Shown here in pieces: positions 12,200-20,965 of a stretch of DNA of 62,063 nucleotides (positions are counted from its first letter, which is position 1; the number at the start of each line of letters is the position of its first letter). Origin of the DNA: Rugamonas brunnea. Its GTDB lineage: Bacteria > Pseudomonadota > Gammaproteobacteria > Burkholderiales > Burkholderiaceae_D. The stretch is taken from NCBI RefSeq assembly GCF_014042345.1, contig NZ_JACEZT010000022.1:1-62063 (forward strand), written 5' to 3'. Below the pieces are notes generated by a model that saw nothing but the letters and a program-made list of their open reading frames with translations, made no database searches and was not told the origin of the DNA. Made by a program: the position numbers and the translations under genes.

Positions 12200-12916
12200 A
12201 TGTCCGAGTTGGATGTTTACTTGTCGCAGTATTTCTTCGATACGGAGCAGATGGCAACTGCGTGCCAACTGCCCGTCGCGGAGTTGCTTGCTCTGGTGCG
12301 GGAACGGCTCGTGCCCGGGCCTTCCTATGTGGTGGCGAACGGCACGACGCTGAAATCCTATGTGTTCGGTGAGATGGCCACCAGCGGGGCGAAGGATGGC
12401 AGTTACTTCCATCCGGCGACCGCGGTATGGGTGGAGCGCGCCATGCAAACCATCGCCAAGGTGGGGCGGGAACAGGCCGGCGTGGCGCTGCGCGCCAGGT
12501 TCGCCGAGCGGATGCAGGACGCGCTGGCCAGACTCAATGGCTCGACCTGGCGGCTGCCGGACTGCTTCGCTGAAGATGGCTCGGTGATCGCCGAAGGCAT
12601 CGCCAGGCGCATGCAAAGCATCTGGGCCCATTTCATCCACGGCACGTTCGGGTTGTGCGTGGCCAACCCCGTGTCGGAAGCGGACATCGCGCGCAAGGAG
12701 GTGCTGCAGGAAAAGCTCACCGTGCTGAGCGTGAACGGCACCCGGTTCGCCTATTCGGCCGACGAGGCGCTGGCCATGCTGGACCTGATCGATGCCTACG
12801 CCGACAGCGCCATGCCGTTTTCGCCCGTCGAATACGCGGTGAGCAGCCGCAAGCGGCTGGTCGAGGATCTGGCGGCGCGCATCAGGAGTGCGAGCCTGTT
12901 TGCGGAAACGGCCTGA
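12200..12916 (+). CDS. DUF6058-like protein, predicted SOS-regulated
   Basis: A 238-residue soluble protein. The N-terminus (DVYLSQYFFDTEQMATACQL then ALVRERLVPGPSYVV) resembles the helix-turn-helix-like start and PSYV motif of the DUF6058 family, whose members occur near natural-product genes and have no established function. The rest is helical, with a conserved-looking WAHFIHGTFGLCV and a charged C-terminus. There is no signal peptide or membrane segment. GAGGGAG precedes the ATG. It stands alone between gltA and a convergent TonB receptor gene. The LexA box in its promoter suggests induction on DNA damage. The family call comes from recall of motifs. Confidence 0.6.
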   Translation: MSELDVYLSQYFFDTEQMATACQLPVAELLALVRERLVPGPSYVVANGTTLKSYVFGEMATSGAKDGSYFHPATAVWVERAMQTIAKVGREQAGVALRARFAERMQDALARLNGSTWRLPDCFAEDGSVIAEGIARRMQSIWAHFIHGTFGLCVANPVSEADIARKEVLQEKLTVLSVNGTRFAYSADEALAMLDLIDAYADSAMPFSPVEYAVSSRKRLVEDLAARIRSASLFAETA

Positions 12917-12940
12917 TTGCTGCCGTCGCCACCTGTAGCG

Positions 12941-15082
12941 TCAGAGTTTGACGCTGGCCTGGAGCATGAAGGTGCGCGGCGACACCGGGATGTCGAACGG
13001 CAGCGCCAGCCCGGGCGCCAGGCTCGGTTCGCGCGCATCAGCGTTGAACAGGTTGCGCACCATGGCCGACACGGTCCAGCCGTGTGGCAGCTGGCGCGTC
13101 AGCGTGGCGTCCACGGTGCGGTAGTCCGCCACAGGCGCGCGCGCGTCGCCGGGCGCGCGGTGGCGGCCGGCGACCCAGTTCCATTGCGGCGTGAAACGCC
13201 AGCCCTGGCCCACGCTCCAGTCCAGCCGGGTAAAGGCGTGGTGGCGCGGCGCATAGCCCGGGTCCTGGCCCGTGGCCTGGTCGCGGGCGTTCTGGCGCGC
13301 GTAGTTGGCCAGCCAGCGCAGGTCCGGTGCCAGCTCCCACGTCAACTCGGCTTCGCCGCCATTGCCGTTCACGCTGCCGCTGTTCTGGTACGAGGCGCCG
13401 GGCGCGGGCGCCGGATTCGCCACGGAGCGGATCAGGTCTTTCATCGCGTAGCGGAACAGGCTGAGGTTGACCGACAGGTCGCTGCGCGCCTGCCAGGTCA
13501 GCGCCGCTTCCGTGGTGGCGATGGTCTCCGGCTGCACCTGCGGATTGCCCATGTTGACCGGGTTGATGCCGCGCTGCTCGTTAAAGCTCGGCGAGCGGAA
13601 GGCGCGGCCATGGAGCAGCTTGAGGGTCAGGTCCAGGTCGGCATCCCACACCAGCGCCAGGCGCGGATTGGTGGTGCCGCCGAAGTCGGAGAAATGGTCG
13701 TGCCGCACGCCGGCTGTCAGCGCCCAGTCGGGCGCAAAATCCCATTCGTCCTGCAGGTAGGCATAGTTTATCGTGCGCCGCTGAGGCTCGATGTGGGGCT
13801 GGATGGCGCCATAGTCGATCACCGGGCCGGTCGGGATCGGCAAGCCGGCCGGACTGATCAGGAAGTTCTTCATGGTGCTGACGTGGTACAGGTTCTGCAC
13901 GTCATGGCCGGCGCCGATGCGCAGCGCGTGTCGTTGCCAGCCGCTGTAGGTGGCGTAGACCGCGCTGCGCAGATTGCGTTCCCAACGGCCGGGGCCGCCG
14001 ATCATGCCATCGGGGAAGAAGCTGGGGCCGATGCGCGCGCCGGCCGGGAACAAGCCCAGGCCGTCCGGTGACTGTTCGGTGAAGAACATGTAGCTGAGCG
14101 AGCCGCCCGCGCTCCACGTGTCGGACAAGTCGGGCGCGGTCCAGGACAGTTCGCTCAGCCCATAGCCGCTGCGGGTCTTGTGGTCGGGGTCCAGCGCCGA
14201 ATTGACGCCCAGGCCGGTGCCCACGTCGCCGCGCCATTTGAGATTGCTGCGCCAGCGCCAGCGCTGGTAGGACAGGTCGAGCGCGCCGTCCCATGCCTGG
14301 TAGCCGGCGTTGATCGCACCGGGGGCCTTGCTGACGTGGGTGCCGAAGCGGTGGTCGTTCAGGGTTTGCGCATCGGCGGCGACCACTTGGTCGGTGCCGT
14401 CAGTGCGGCCCACTTCCAGGTAGGCGGCCACCGCCAGTTGCTCGTGCTGGTGGCCATATTCCAGCCACGCGTCATGCGTGCCCAGGTTGCCGGCCCGCGC
14501 GCCCACGCGCAGCCCCGGCATCTGTTCCGCCGTCTTGGTGATGATGTTGATGACGCCGGCGAAGGCGTCGGCCCCGTACAGCGCCGAACCGGGACCGCGG
14601 ATGACTTCGATGCGCGCCACATTGGTCAGCGGCATGCTCATCCACATATTGCCTTTGTCGCCGTTGAAGTCGGTGTTGATCCGCAGGCCGTTGAGCAGGA
14701 CCAGCACTTGCGGATTGGTGATGCCGCCACCGCCGATGCCGCGGATGATGTAGCTCGACGCGTACAGCGTCGCCACGCGCGTGACGTGGATGCCGGCCAC
14801 CGTCTCCAGCACCTGGTCCAGGTCGGTCGCGCCCATGGCGGCGATGTCGGCGGCCGTGACCACGGAGGCCACCGCCGGCGCGCGCCGCAGCGACTGCGCG
14901 GAGCCGGTCGCCAGGCTGATCGCAGAGCGGTCCATGCCGTACAGGGCCATGTCCTCTTCCTCCGGCTGCGCTGCGTACACTGACAGCGGATGGCTTGCCA
15001 GCATCAGCAGGGCGGTCAGCCAGTGCAGACGGCGATGGGCCAGACGTGGGCGTGGGGCGTGCAGGGCGGGGAACGGTGTCAT
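12941..15082 (-). CDS. TonB-dependent outer-membrane receptor
   Basis: About 713 residues from ATG 15082; an upstream TTG/GTG start would add about 11 residues. It has a signal peptide (WLTALLMLASHPLSVYA) and a short N-terminal segment typical of one receptor subgroup (DMALYGMDRSAISLATGSAQ). The plug domain follows, with VVTAADIAAMGATDLDQVLE, IRGIGGGG, IEVIRGPGSALYGADAFAG and INIITK. A long beta-barrel ends in FMLQASVKL. It imports a ligand across the outer membrane with TonB energy. It lies beside a sugar ABC operon, but nothing shows the ligand; iron chelates, cobalamin and oligosaccharides are all possible. Confidence 0.9.
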   Translation of the reverse strand: MTPFPALHAPRPRLAHRRLHWLTALLMLASHPLSVYAAQPEEEDMALYGMDRSAISLATGSAQSLRRAPAVASVVTAADIAAMGATDLDQVLETVAGIHVTRVATLYASSYIIRGIGGGGITNPQVLVLLNGLRINTDFNGDKGNMWMSMPLTNVARIEVIRGPGSALYGADAFAGVINIITKTAEQMPGLRVGARAGNLGTHDAWLEYGHQHEQLAVAAYLEVGRTDGTDQVVAADAQTLNDHRFGTHVSKAPGAINAGYQAWDGALDLSYQRWRWRSNLKWRGDVGTGLGVNSALDPDHKTRSGYGLSELSWTAPDLSDTWSAGGSLSYMFFTEQSPDGLGLFPAGARIGPSFFPDGMIGGPGRWERNLRSAVYATYSGWQRHALRIGAGHDVQNLYHVSTMKNFLISPAGLPIPTGPVIDYGAIQPHIEPQRRTINYAYLQDEWDFAPDWALTAGVRHDHFSDFGGTTNPRLALVWDADLDLTLKLLHGRAFRSPSFNEQRGINPVNMGNPQVQPETIATTEAALTWQARSDLSVNLSLFRYAMKDLIRSVANPAPAPGASYQNSGSVNGNGGEAELTWELAPDLRWLANYARQNARDQATGQDPGYAPRHHAFTRLDWSVGQGWRFTPQWNWVAGRHRAPGDARAPVADYRTVDATLTRQLPHGWTVSAMVRNLFNADAREPSLAPGLALPFDIPVSPRTFMLQASVKL

Positions 15083-15095
15083 TTCGCTAGTTGAA

Positions 15096-15154
15096 CAACG
15101 GGCAGAGCAACACAATACACGGGCATGGGTATTTCAACAATTGCATGTTGTCAA
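15096..15154 (-). promoter_or_regulatory. promoter region of the TonB receptor gene
   Basis: On the minus strand this AT-rich stretch has a perfect TTGACA (15154-15149) and, nearer the gene, TTGTTG and TATTGT spaced by 17 bases. CAACA and TGTTG form a small dyad around ATTGCA. It suggests that the receptor is transcribed separately from the sugar kinase upstream. Exact start site unknown. Confidence 0.4.
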
Positions 15155-15189
15155 TTTACCTCATGTATTGTCTTGCTGGCATGTCGCCA

Positions 15190-16131
15190 CTAGCGATCGC
15201 TGAAGTCCGCCACCTCGTTCGCCGTGGGGGGATTGCAGCCTTCGCGCATGGCGTTCAGGCTGGCGCTGGCGATGGCGCGCCGCAGGGCGGGCCGCAGCGT
15301 TTCCTCGCCGGCGTCGGCCAGCGCGGCGGCCGACAGGCTGTCTTGCGCGGCCAGCGCGGCCACCAGGCCGGCCAGGAAGCAGTCGCCGCAGCCGACCGTA
15401 TCGCGCACCACGATGCCGGACGGCGCGGGCAGGGCGATGGTGGCGTCGCGCGACAGCAGGATGGCGCCGTCGGCGCCCAGCGTCAGCGCGATCAGCTCCA
15501 CCTGGGGCAGGTCGAGCAGCGTGCGGGCCGCCTCCAGCGGCGGCTGCGCCGTCAGGCCCAGGTGGGCCAGGTCTTCCTCGCTGACCTTGATCAGGTGCGC
15601 ATGGCGCAGCGCGCGCCGCACGCCGGCCGCGTAGGCGGGCAGGTCGCCGCAGGCCAGCGGGCGCATGTTGGCGTCGATCGAGATCAGCGCGCCGGCTTTG
15701 GCGGCGGTGGCCACGATCTCCAGCGTCGCGTCCAGGTCTTCCGGCACCAGCGCCAGGCCGCCCGTGTGGAACAATCGCGTGCCCGCCGGCAGGGCGGCGC
15801 GCGCTTGTGCGGGCGTGATGTCGCGGTCGGCCACGCCCTGGCGGTGGAAGGCGTAACTGGGCGATTTGTTCTCGTCCAGCGTGACGATGGCCAGCGAGGT
15901 GGGGCGGGCGCTGCGCGCCGGGCTGCCCAGGCGCACGTCGGCTTGTCCCAGCAGGCGCGCGAAGCCGTGGCCGAAGCTGTCCACCGACAGCGGGTTCAGG
16001 TAGGTGACCTCCAGCCCCTGGCGCGCGGTGGCCAGCGTGAAGTTGCACACGGCGCCACCGAGCGCGGCGCCAAAGCGGCCGTCCGGCATTTCTATCATGT
16101 CCACCAGCGCTTCGCCGTAGGTCACTATCAT
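15190..16131 (-). CDS. PfkB-family sugar kinase (fructokinase-like)
   Basis: A 313-residue ribokinase/fructokinase-type enzyme. It begins with MIVTYGEALVDMIEM and the GGAVCNFTLATARQG segment (cf. GG-N-A). The second PfkB signature is DTVGCGDCFLAGL, with the catalytic aspartate in CGDC. ISIDANMRP matches the family's D-N-R motif. An AGGAG site precedes the ATG. As last gene of the ABC transporter operon, it probably phosphorylates the imported ketose or other monosaccharide. Fructose is a reasonable guess, not shown. Confidence 0.88.
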   Translation of the reverse strand: MIVTYGEALVDMIEMPDGRFGAALGGAVCNFTLATARQGLEVTYLNPLSVDSFGHGFARLLGQADVRLGSPARSARPTSLAIVTLDENKSPSYAFHRQGVADRDITPAQARAALPAGTRLFHTGGLALVPEDLDATLEIVATAAKAGALISIDANMRPLACGDLPAYAAGVRRALRHAHLIKVSEEDLAHLGLTAQPPLEAARTLLDLPQVELIALTLGADGAILLSRDATIALPAPSGIVVRDTVGCGDCFLAGLVAALAAQDSLSAAALADAGEETLRPALRRAIASASLNAMREGCNPPTANEVADFSDR

Positions 16132-16182
16132 GGTTGTTCTCCTGCTTGTTTCGTATCGTGTGATGGGGATGAGGGCCGCCGT

Positions 16183-17433
16183 TCAGCGCGCGGCCGTGTG
16201 CAGCAATTTCAAAAACAGTTCGCGGTCGGGCGCGAAGTTGGCGTGCAGCGGCAGCAGCGCGGCGCCGATGGCGCGCGCGTCCGCGCCGATGGCGCCGGCG
16301 CGCAGCGCGGGCTGGCGCACGCCTTCCCAGCTGTAGCGGGCCAGCGCCTGCTTGGTCTGTTCCAGCAGCCGCGCCAGCAGGTCGGGGTGGCTGGAGCCGT
16401 CGAGCACCACCTCGTCCAGGTCCAGCAGACAGGTGCCGTTGCTGACGGCCAGCGCGATGGCGCGCGCGGCGTCGTCCAGCCACGCTTCCGTGTGGGTCAG
16501 CCACGGCTGCTGCAAGGCGCGCGCGTCGTAGGCGGCCGATTCGTCCAGGCCGGCCGCCGCGTACAACTGTTCGAGGCTGAACAGCGAGGCGGTGCTCAGC
16601 AACTGCTCGGGCGCGGCGCCCGCGCCGGGCGCCAGTTGCAGCGGCATGGAGCCGAGCGCACCGGCGTTGCCCGACAGGCCGGCGTGCACGCTGCTGTCGA
16701 GCACCAGGCCGCCGCCGATGAAGGTGCCGACGAAAATGTACAGATAGCTGCCGATGCTGCGGCCCCGTCCCGCCACCAGTTCGGCCACGCAGGCGGCCAT
16801 GGTGTCCTTGGCGAACACCACCGGCACGTGGCTGACGGCCTGGATCTCGGCGCGGATGTCGAGCCGTTCCCATTGGCCTGCCTGGGCCGGGGCGCTGCCC
16901 AGCAAGGCTTGCCAGCCACCCAGGCCCAGCGGCGCGGCCACGCCGATGCCGGCCAGCCGCGCCGCCCGCAACGGCCCCAGTTGCTTGAGCAGCTCGCGCT
17001 GCATGGCGGCGATCTGGCCGAACAGCAGTTGCGGGTCGGGATAGCGGTAGCTGAGGGCGCGCCGTTCGCGCACCGCGCCATGGAAGTCGATCAGCAGCAG
17101 GTCCAGGCTGCGCCGGCCGATCTTGATGCCAATGAAGTAGGCGCCGTCGGCGTTGAGCATGATGGGCACGGACGGTTGTCCCACCTTGCCGCGCTGCGGC
17201 GCGCGCTTGAGCACCAGCCCCTGTTCCAGCAGGCGGTTGATGATCAGCGAGACGGTCTGCGTGCTCAGGTGCGTGAGGCGGGCCAGGTCGGCCTTGGCCA
17301 GGCTGCCATGCAGCCGGATCGCCTGCAGCACCACGCGTTCGTTGAACTGCCCCATGCCGCTCTGGTTGGAGCCGCGCGGACGCAGCCAGATGCTGGCGTC
17401 GGACGGCGCGGCGGCGTGGGACAGGTTCATCAT
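16183..17433 (-). CDS. ROK-family transcriptional regulator (paralogue 1)
   Basis: A 416-residue NagC/Mlc-type protein. A winged helix covers about residues 25-90 (VVLQAIRLHGSLAKADLARL, STQTVSLIINRLLEQGLV). It is followed by a ROK sugar-kinase-like domain with IGIKIGRRSLDLLLIDF, FAKDTMAACVAELVAGRG and FVGTFIGGGLVLDS. The usual ROK GEIGH element is replaced by GNAGALGSM, and no zinc-type CxCG motif is visible, so it is a sensor and not a kinase. Its start overlaps the FucU stop (ATGA). It is closely similar in layout to the ROK gene at 21696. Confidence 0.92.
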   Translation of the reverse strand: MMNLSHAAAPSDASIWLRPRGSNQSGMGQFNERVVLQAIRLHGSLAKADLARLTHLSTQTVSLIINRLLEQGLVLKRAPQRGKVGQPSVPIMLNADGAYFIGIKIGRRSLDLLLIDFHGAVRERRALSYRYPDPQLLFGQIAAMQRELLKQLGPLRAARLAGIGVAAPLGLGGWQALLGSAPAQAGQWERLDIRAEIQAVSHVPVVFAKDTMAACVAELVAGRGRSIGSYLYIFVGTFIGGGLVLDSSVHAGLSGNAGALGSMPLQLAPGAGAAPEQLLSTASLFSLEQLYAAAGLDESAAYDARALQQPWLTHTEAWLDDAARAIALAVSNGTCLLDLDEVVLDGSSHPDLLARLLEQTKQALARYSWEGVRQPALRAGAIGADARAIGAALLPLHANFAPDRELFLKLLHTAAR

Positions 17434-17882
17434 GCTGCCTGCGCTCCCGTCAGCACGCCTTTGCGGAACAGGAAGTTGGCGTACGGTTGCAGCTCGCCGG
17501 TCTGGACGATCGCATACGCCTGTTTCACCCGCTCATAGAAGGCGAAGCGCTCCACCGCCTCGCACTGCGCGGGCAGCGCGTCGCCGGCCCGCTGGCACAG
17601 GCCCAGCATGGCTTGCTGCAGCGGCGTGCGGTAGTCCGCAGGCCTGTCGCAGACGGCCATGAAGTCCACCGGCCGCTCGGCCAGGTCGAGCGGGAACACC
17701 GACAGCACGGCGCTGGCGGCGCGCGCCAGGTCCACGCCGGGCAGGCGGATCAGCGGTTTGCCGCGGCCCAGCGAGGCGGCCGTGAAGTTGGCGTCCACCA
17801 GCACCACGGCGTCGCCGTGGCCCATCTCGGCCAGCACCTTGAGCAGCTCCGGGCTGAGCAGCGGATCGAGTCCTTTAAGCAT
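17430..17882 (-). CDS. RbsD/FucU-family sugar mutarotase
   Basis: A 150-residue protein matching FucU throughout: MLKGLDPLLSPELLKVLAEM, then GHGDAVVLVDANFTA with the catalytic histidine, and a C-terminal AYAIVQTGELQPYANFLFRKG. These enzymes interconvert alpha and beta anomers of a sugar such as fucose or ribose. The gene overlaps the ABC ATPase gene by 8 bases and the ROK gene by 4, so it is co-translated with the transporter. This suggests that the transported sugar needs anomer exchange before phosphorylation. Confidence 0.93.
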   Translation of the reverse strand: MLKGLDPLLSPELLKVLAEMGHGDAVVLVDANFTAASLGRGKPLIRLPGVDLARAASAVLSVFPLDLAERPVDFMAVCDRPADYRTPLQQAMLGLCQRAGDALPAQCEAVERFAFYERVKQAYAIVQTGELQPYANFLFRKGVLTGAQAA

Positions 17883-18669
17883 GGGCCTGCTCCGGAAGAT
17901 CGCGCGGGTCCTTGGCGCCCGTCATCACGGCCACCGTGTCGGACATGCTGATGTGCTTGGGATCGACCACGGCCACGCGCTTGCCCAGCCGCTGGATGTG
18001 GATACGGTCGGCGATCTCGAACACGTGCGGCATATTGTGGCTGATGAGGATCACGGGCAGGCCGCGGTCGCGCACGCGCCGGATCAGTTCCAGCACCATA
18101 TTGCCTTCCTTGACGCCCAGCGCGGCCGTCGGCTCGTCGAGGATCACCACGTGCTTGGCGAATGCCGTGCTGCGCGCCACGGCCACGCCCTGGCGCTGGC
18201 CGCCCGACAGCGTGCCCACCGCCTGTTTCATGGAGCGGATGCCGATCTTCAGGTCCTGCATGTGGCCCACGGCTTCGGCCAGCATGCGCTTCTTGTCGAT
18301 CAGGCGCAGCCAGCGGCCCAGCAGGCCGGGGCGCAGGATCTCGCGGCCCAGGAACAGGTTTTCCGCGATGGTCATGGCCGGCGCCACGGCCAGGTCCTGG
18401 TACACGGTTTCGATGCCGTGGCGGCGCGCGTCGATCGGGGACTTGAAGCGCACCGGTTCGCCGTCGAGCGTCAACTGGCCTTCGTCCGGGATCACGGCGC
18501 CCGACAGGGCCTTGATCAGCGAGGATTTGCCGGCGCCGTTGTCGCCGATCACGGCCAGGATTTCACCGGCGCGCAAGTCGAAGTCGGTGCCGTCCAGGGC
18601 GGTCACGCCGCCGTAGCGCTTGACCAGGCCGCGTGCCTGGAAGATGGTCGCGGAGTTGGTTGCGGTCAT
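17875..18669 (-). CDS. frcA: sugar ABC transporter ATP-binding protein (FrcA-like)
   Basis: A 264-residue single-domain ATPase, half the size of RbsA, as in fructose transporters of the FrcA type. Walker A is GDNGAGKSSL, the signature LSGGQRQGVAVAR, Walker B VVILDEPTAALG, and the switch histidine lies in LISHNMPHV. It powers uptake with the FrcC-like permease encoded 4 bases upstream. The symbol is by operon and family resemblance. Confidence 0.9.
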   Translation of the reverse strand: MTATNSATIFQARGLVKRYGGVTALDGTDFDLRAGEILAVIGDNGAGKSSLIKALSGAVIPDEGQLTLDGEPVRFKSPIDARRHGIETVYQDLAVAPAMTIAENLFLGREILRPGLLGRWLRLIDKKRMLAEAVGHMQDLKIGIRSMKQAVGTLSGGQRQGVAVARSTAFAKHVVILDEPTAALGVKEGNMVLELIRRVRDRGLPVILISHNMPHVFEIADRIHIQRLGKRVAVVDPKHISMSDTVAVMTGAKDPRDLPEQAHA

Positions 18670-18673
18670 GATC

Positions 18674-19708
18674 TCAGCCTTTCTTGTGCGTCAGTTGGTC
18701 GGTGGCGACAGCGAGGATCACCAGCACGCCGGTCACGAGGATTTGGTACACGGAGGGCACGCCCATCAGGGTCAGGCCGTTGCGGAACACGCCCACGATC
18801 AGCACGCCGACGAAGGTGCCCATGATCGAGCCGCGTCCGCCGAACAGGCTGGTGCCGCCCAGCACCACGGCCGTGATGCTGTCGAGGTTGTCGGTCTGGC
18901 CGCCTTGCGGATCGCCCACGCCCATGCGGGCCACGGACAGCATGGCCGCCACGCCGTAGAACAGGCCGGCCATCATGTACACGCCGATCAGCACGCGCGA
19001 GGTGGCGATGCCGGTCAGGCGCGCCGCTTCCGGGTTGTTGCCAACCGCGTACAGGTGGCGGCCGGGCGCCGTCTCGCGCAGGAACAGCCAGGTCAGCACG
19101 TACAGGGCCAGCATCAGCACGGTGCCGTAGGTGAGGGTGGTCTGGCCCAGGTGCAAGGTGTTGCCGAAGAAGGTCATCGCGTCCGGCAGGCCGGTCACGG
19201 TCTGGGCTTGCGAATAAATCTGGGTCACGGCGAAGGCGATGTTCATGGTGCCCAGCGTGACGATGAACGGCGGCAGCTTGATCGAGGTGACCAGCGCGCC
19301 ATTGAGGTAGCCGATCAGCACGCACACGCCCATGCCGCAGGCCACGGCCAGGTAGGGATGCATGCCGTAGTCGACGGCGAACTTGGTGGCGACCACCGAG
19401 CCCAGCGCCATCGCCATGCCGCACGACAGGTCGATGCCGGCGGTCAGGATGATCAGGGTCTGGCCGATGGCGATCACGCCCACCACCATCACCTGTTGCA
19501 GGATCAGCGAGAAATTCTGGCCGCTCAGGAAGCGGTCCGATTGGGTGGCGAAGAACAGGCAGGCGGCCAGCAAGGCCAGCAGCGGCCCCAGCACGGTGAC
19601 CGGCGGCAGTACCTCTTTCAGGCGCAGTGACATGGTTTTTCCCGGGAGGGCAGGGGAGGGGCGGACGGCGGCGGCGGCCACGGAACCCTGGTTCAGATTG
19701 CTTTGCAT
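18674..19708 (-). CDS. frcC: sugar ABC transporter permease (FrcC-like)
   Basis: A 344-residue inner-membrane permease of the RbsC/BPD_transp_2 family with about ten hydrophobic helices. The family segment LTAGIDLSCGMAMALGSVV is present, as is SVARMGVGDPQGGQTDNLDS with GGTSLFGGRGS near the C-terminus. AAAGGA precedes the ATG. It sits between the binding protein and the ATPase in one operon. Confidence 0.92.
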   Translation of the reverse strand: MQSNLNQGSVAAAAVRPSPALPGKTMSLRLKEVLPPVTVLGPLLALLAACLFFATQSDRFLSGQNFSLILQQVMVVGVIAIGQTLIILTAGIDLSCGMAMALGSVVATKFAVDYGMHPYLAVACGMGVCVLIGYLNGALVTSIKLPPFIVTLGTMNIAFAVTQIYSQAQTVTGLPDAMTFFGNTLHLGQTTLTYGTVLMLALYVLTWLFLRETAPGRHLYAVGNNPEAARLTGIATSRVLIGVYMMAGLFYGVAAMLSVARMGVGDPQGGQTDNLDSITAVVLGGTSLFGGRGSIMGTFVGVLIVGVFRNGLTLMGVPSVYQILVTGVLVILAVATDQLTHKKG

Positions 19709-19768
19709 GATATTCCTTTCGGTAGGGTGGGGGCGGCCGTGGCCGCCCGCGATCCTGGACGGCTGACC

Positions 19769-20761
19769 TTACTTGCCCCAGCAGGCGCTCAGGCCGAAGG
19801 CCGTGTCCTGGCTGGGCACGCTGGCCTGCTTCTGGTCCGTGATCAGGGTCACGCCCGTGTCGACGTAGCCGCTCACCTTCTTGCCGGTCTTGGCGTAGGT
19901 CATGCCGGCGTCCACGGCCAGGCCGGCCATCTTCAGCGGATACTGCTGCGAGGTGGCCGCGATCACGCCGGCCTTGACGTCGCGCACGCCGGCGCAGCCA
20001 CCGTCGACCGACACGATCAACACGCCTTTTTCCTTGCCGGCTGCTTTCAGGGCCTTGTAGGCGCCAGCGGCCGCCGGTTCATTGATGGTGTAGACCACAT
20101 TGATGTCGGGGTTCTTCTGCAGGCAGTTTTCCATCGCCGTCTGGCCCTTGCCCTGGTCGCCGTAGCTGTCGGCCATGCAGACCACGTCCGCGCTCTTGGC
20201 CAGGCCGGCCGTCTTGGCATCCACGCCGGGCACGCCGAAGCCGGACAGGAAGCCGTTGTGGCGGGCGATGCCCACCGGGTGGCCGGGGAACAGGTCCAGC
20301 GTGGCGATCCTGGCGGGCTTGCCGGCCATGGCGGCCTTGGCGTATTCACCGATCAGCAGGCCGGCCTTGAAGTTATCGGTGGCGAACAGGGCGTCGGTGG
20401 CGTTGGCCGGTTCGGCCGGGCTGTCGAGCGCGATCACCATCACGCCGGCGTCGCGCGCCTTCTTGATGGCCGGGACGATGGCCTTGGAATCGTTGGGCGT
20501 GATCAGGATGGCCTTGGCGCCGGCCGACACCATGTTCTCGATGGCCGTCACCTGGCCCGCGTTGTCGCCGTCGGCCTTGCCGGCCGCCGTCAGCAGCTTG
20601 GCGCCCTGCAGCTTGGCCGCATGTTGCGCGCCTTCCTTCATCTTGACGAAGAAGGGGTTGGTTTCCGTCTTGGTGATCAGGCCGATAACGGGCTCGGCTG
20701 CGGCGGCGTAGCCGGCGACGGATGCGATCAAACCCACTGCGATGCAATGCTTGGCGTACAT
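19769..20761 (-). CDS. frcB: periplasmic sugar-binding protein (FrcB-like)
   Basis: A 330-residue type I periplasmic binding protein of the ribose/fructose class. It has a signal peptide ending YAAAA and then EPVIGLITKTETNPFFVKMKEG. Hinge and sugar-site segments are visible in ILITPNDSKAIVPAIKKARD and VIALDSPAEP. AGGAG precedes the ATG. It is first gene of the operon frcB-frcC-frcA-fucU-ROK-kinase. Upstream lies the AT-rich operator shared with the porin gene. Confidence 0.92.
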   Translation of the reverse strand: MYAKHCIAVGLIASVAGYAAAAEPVIGLITKTETNPFFVKMKEGAQHAAKLQGAKLLTAAGKADGDNAGQVTAIENMVSAGAKAILITPNDSKAIVPAIKKARDAGVMVIALDSPAEPANATDALFATDNFKAGLLIGEYAKAAMAGKPARIATLDLFPGHPVGIARHNGFLSGFGVPGVDAKTAGLAKSADVVCMADSYGDQGKGQTAMENCLQKNPDINVVYTINEPAAAGAYKALKAAGKEKGVLIVSVDGGCAGVRDVKAGVIAATSQQYPLKMAGLAVDAGMTYAKTGKKVSGYVDTGVTLITDQKQASVPSQDTAFGLSACWGK

Positions 20762-20847
20762 GCTGTCTCCTAAGTGTCTTTTATTGGTTATCCGACCGGG
20801 GCGGTCGACGTGGCGCCGGTGGCGCTGATTGAAATATAGGCTGCTTC

Positions 20848-20878
20848 GATTAATAAATCAATCTATTTTATTTAATCG
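20848..20878. promoter_or_regulatory. AT-rich operator of the sugar transporter operon (copy 1)
   Basis: TAATAAAT and ATTTAATC form an imperfect dyad about 90 bases before frcB, in the divergent frcB/frcK region. The stretch AAATCAATCTATTTTATTT matches the copy upstream of the porin gene almost base for base, with identical spacing between half sites. NagC/Mlc-type ROK regulators bind AT-rich dyads of this kind. The binding protein is inferred. Confidence 0.7.
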
Positions 20879-20965
20879 TGCGGAAGTCGCCTTCGATTGA
20901 GGTAACATGGCAACAAAAACAAGGGTCGGCTGTTGTATGGCCGCTGAAATTGCCCAGGAGAACGT

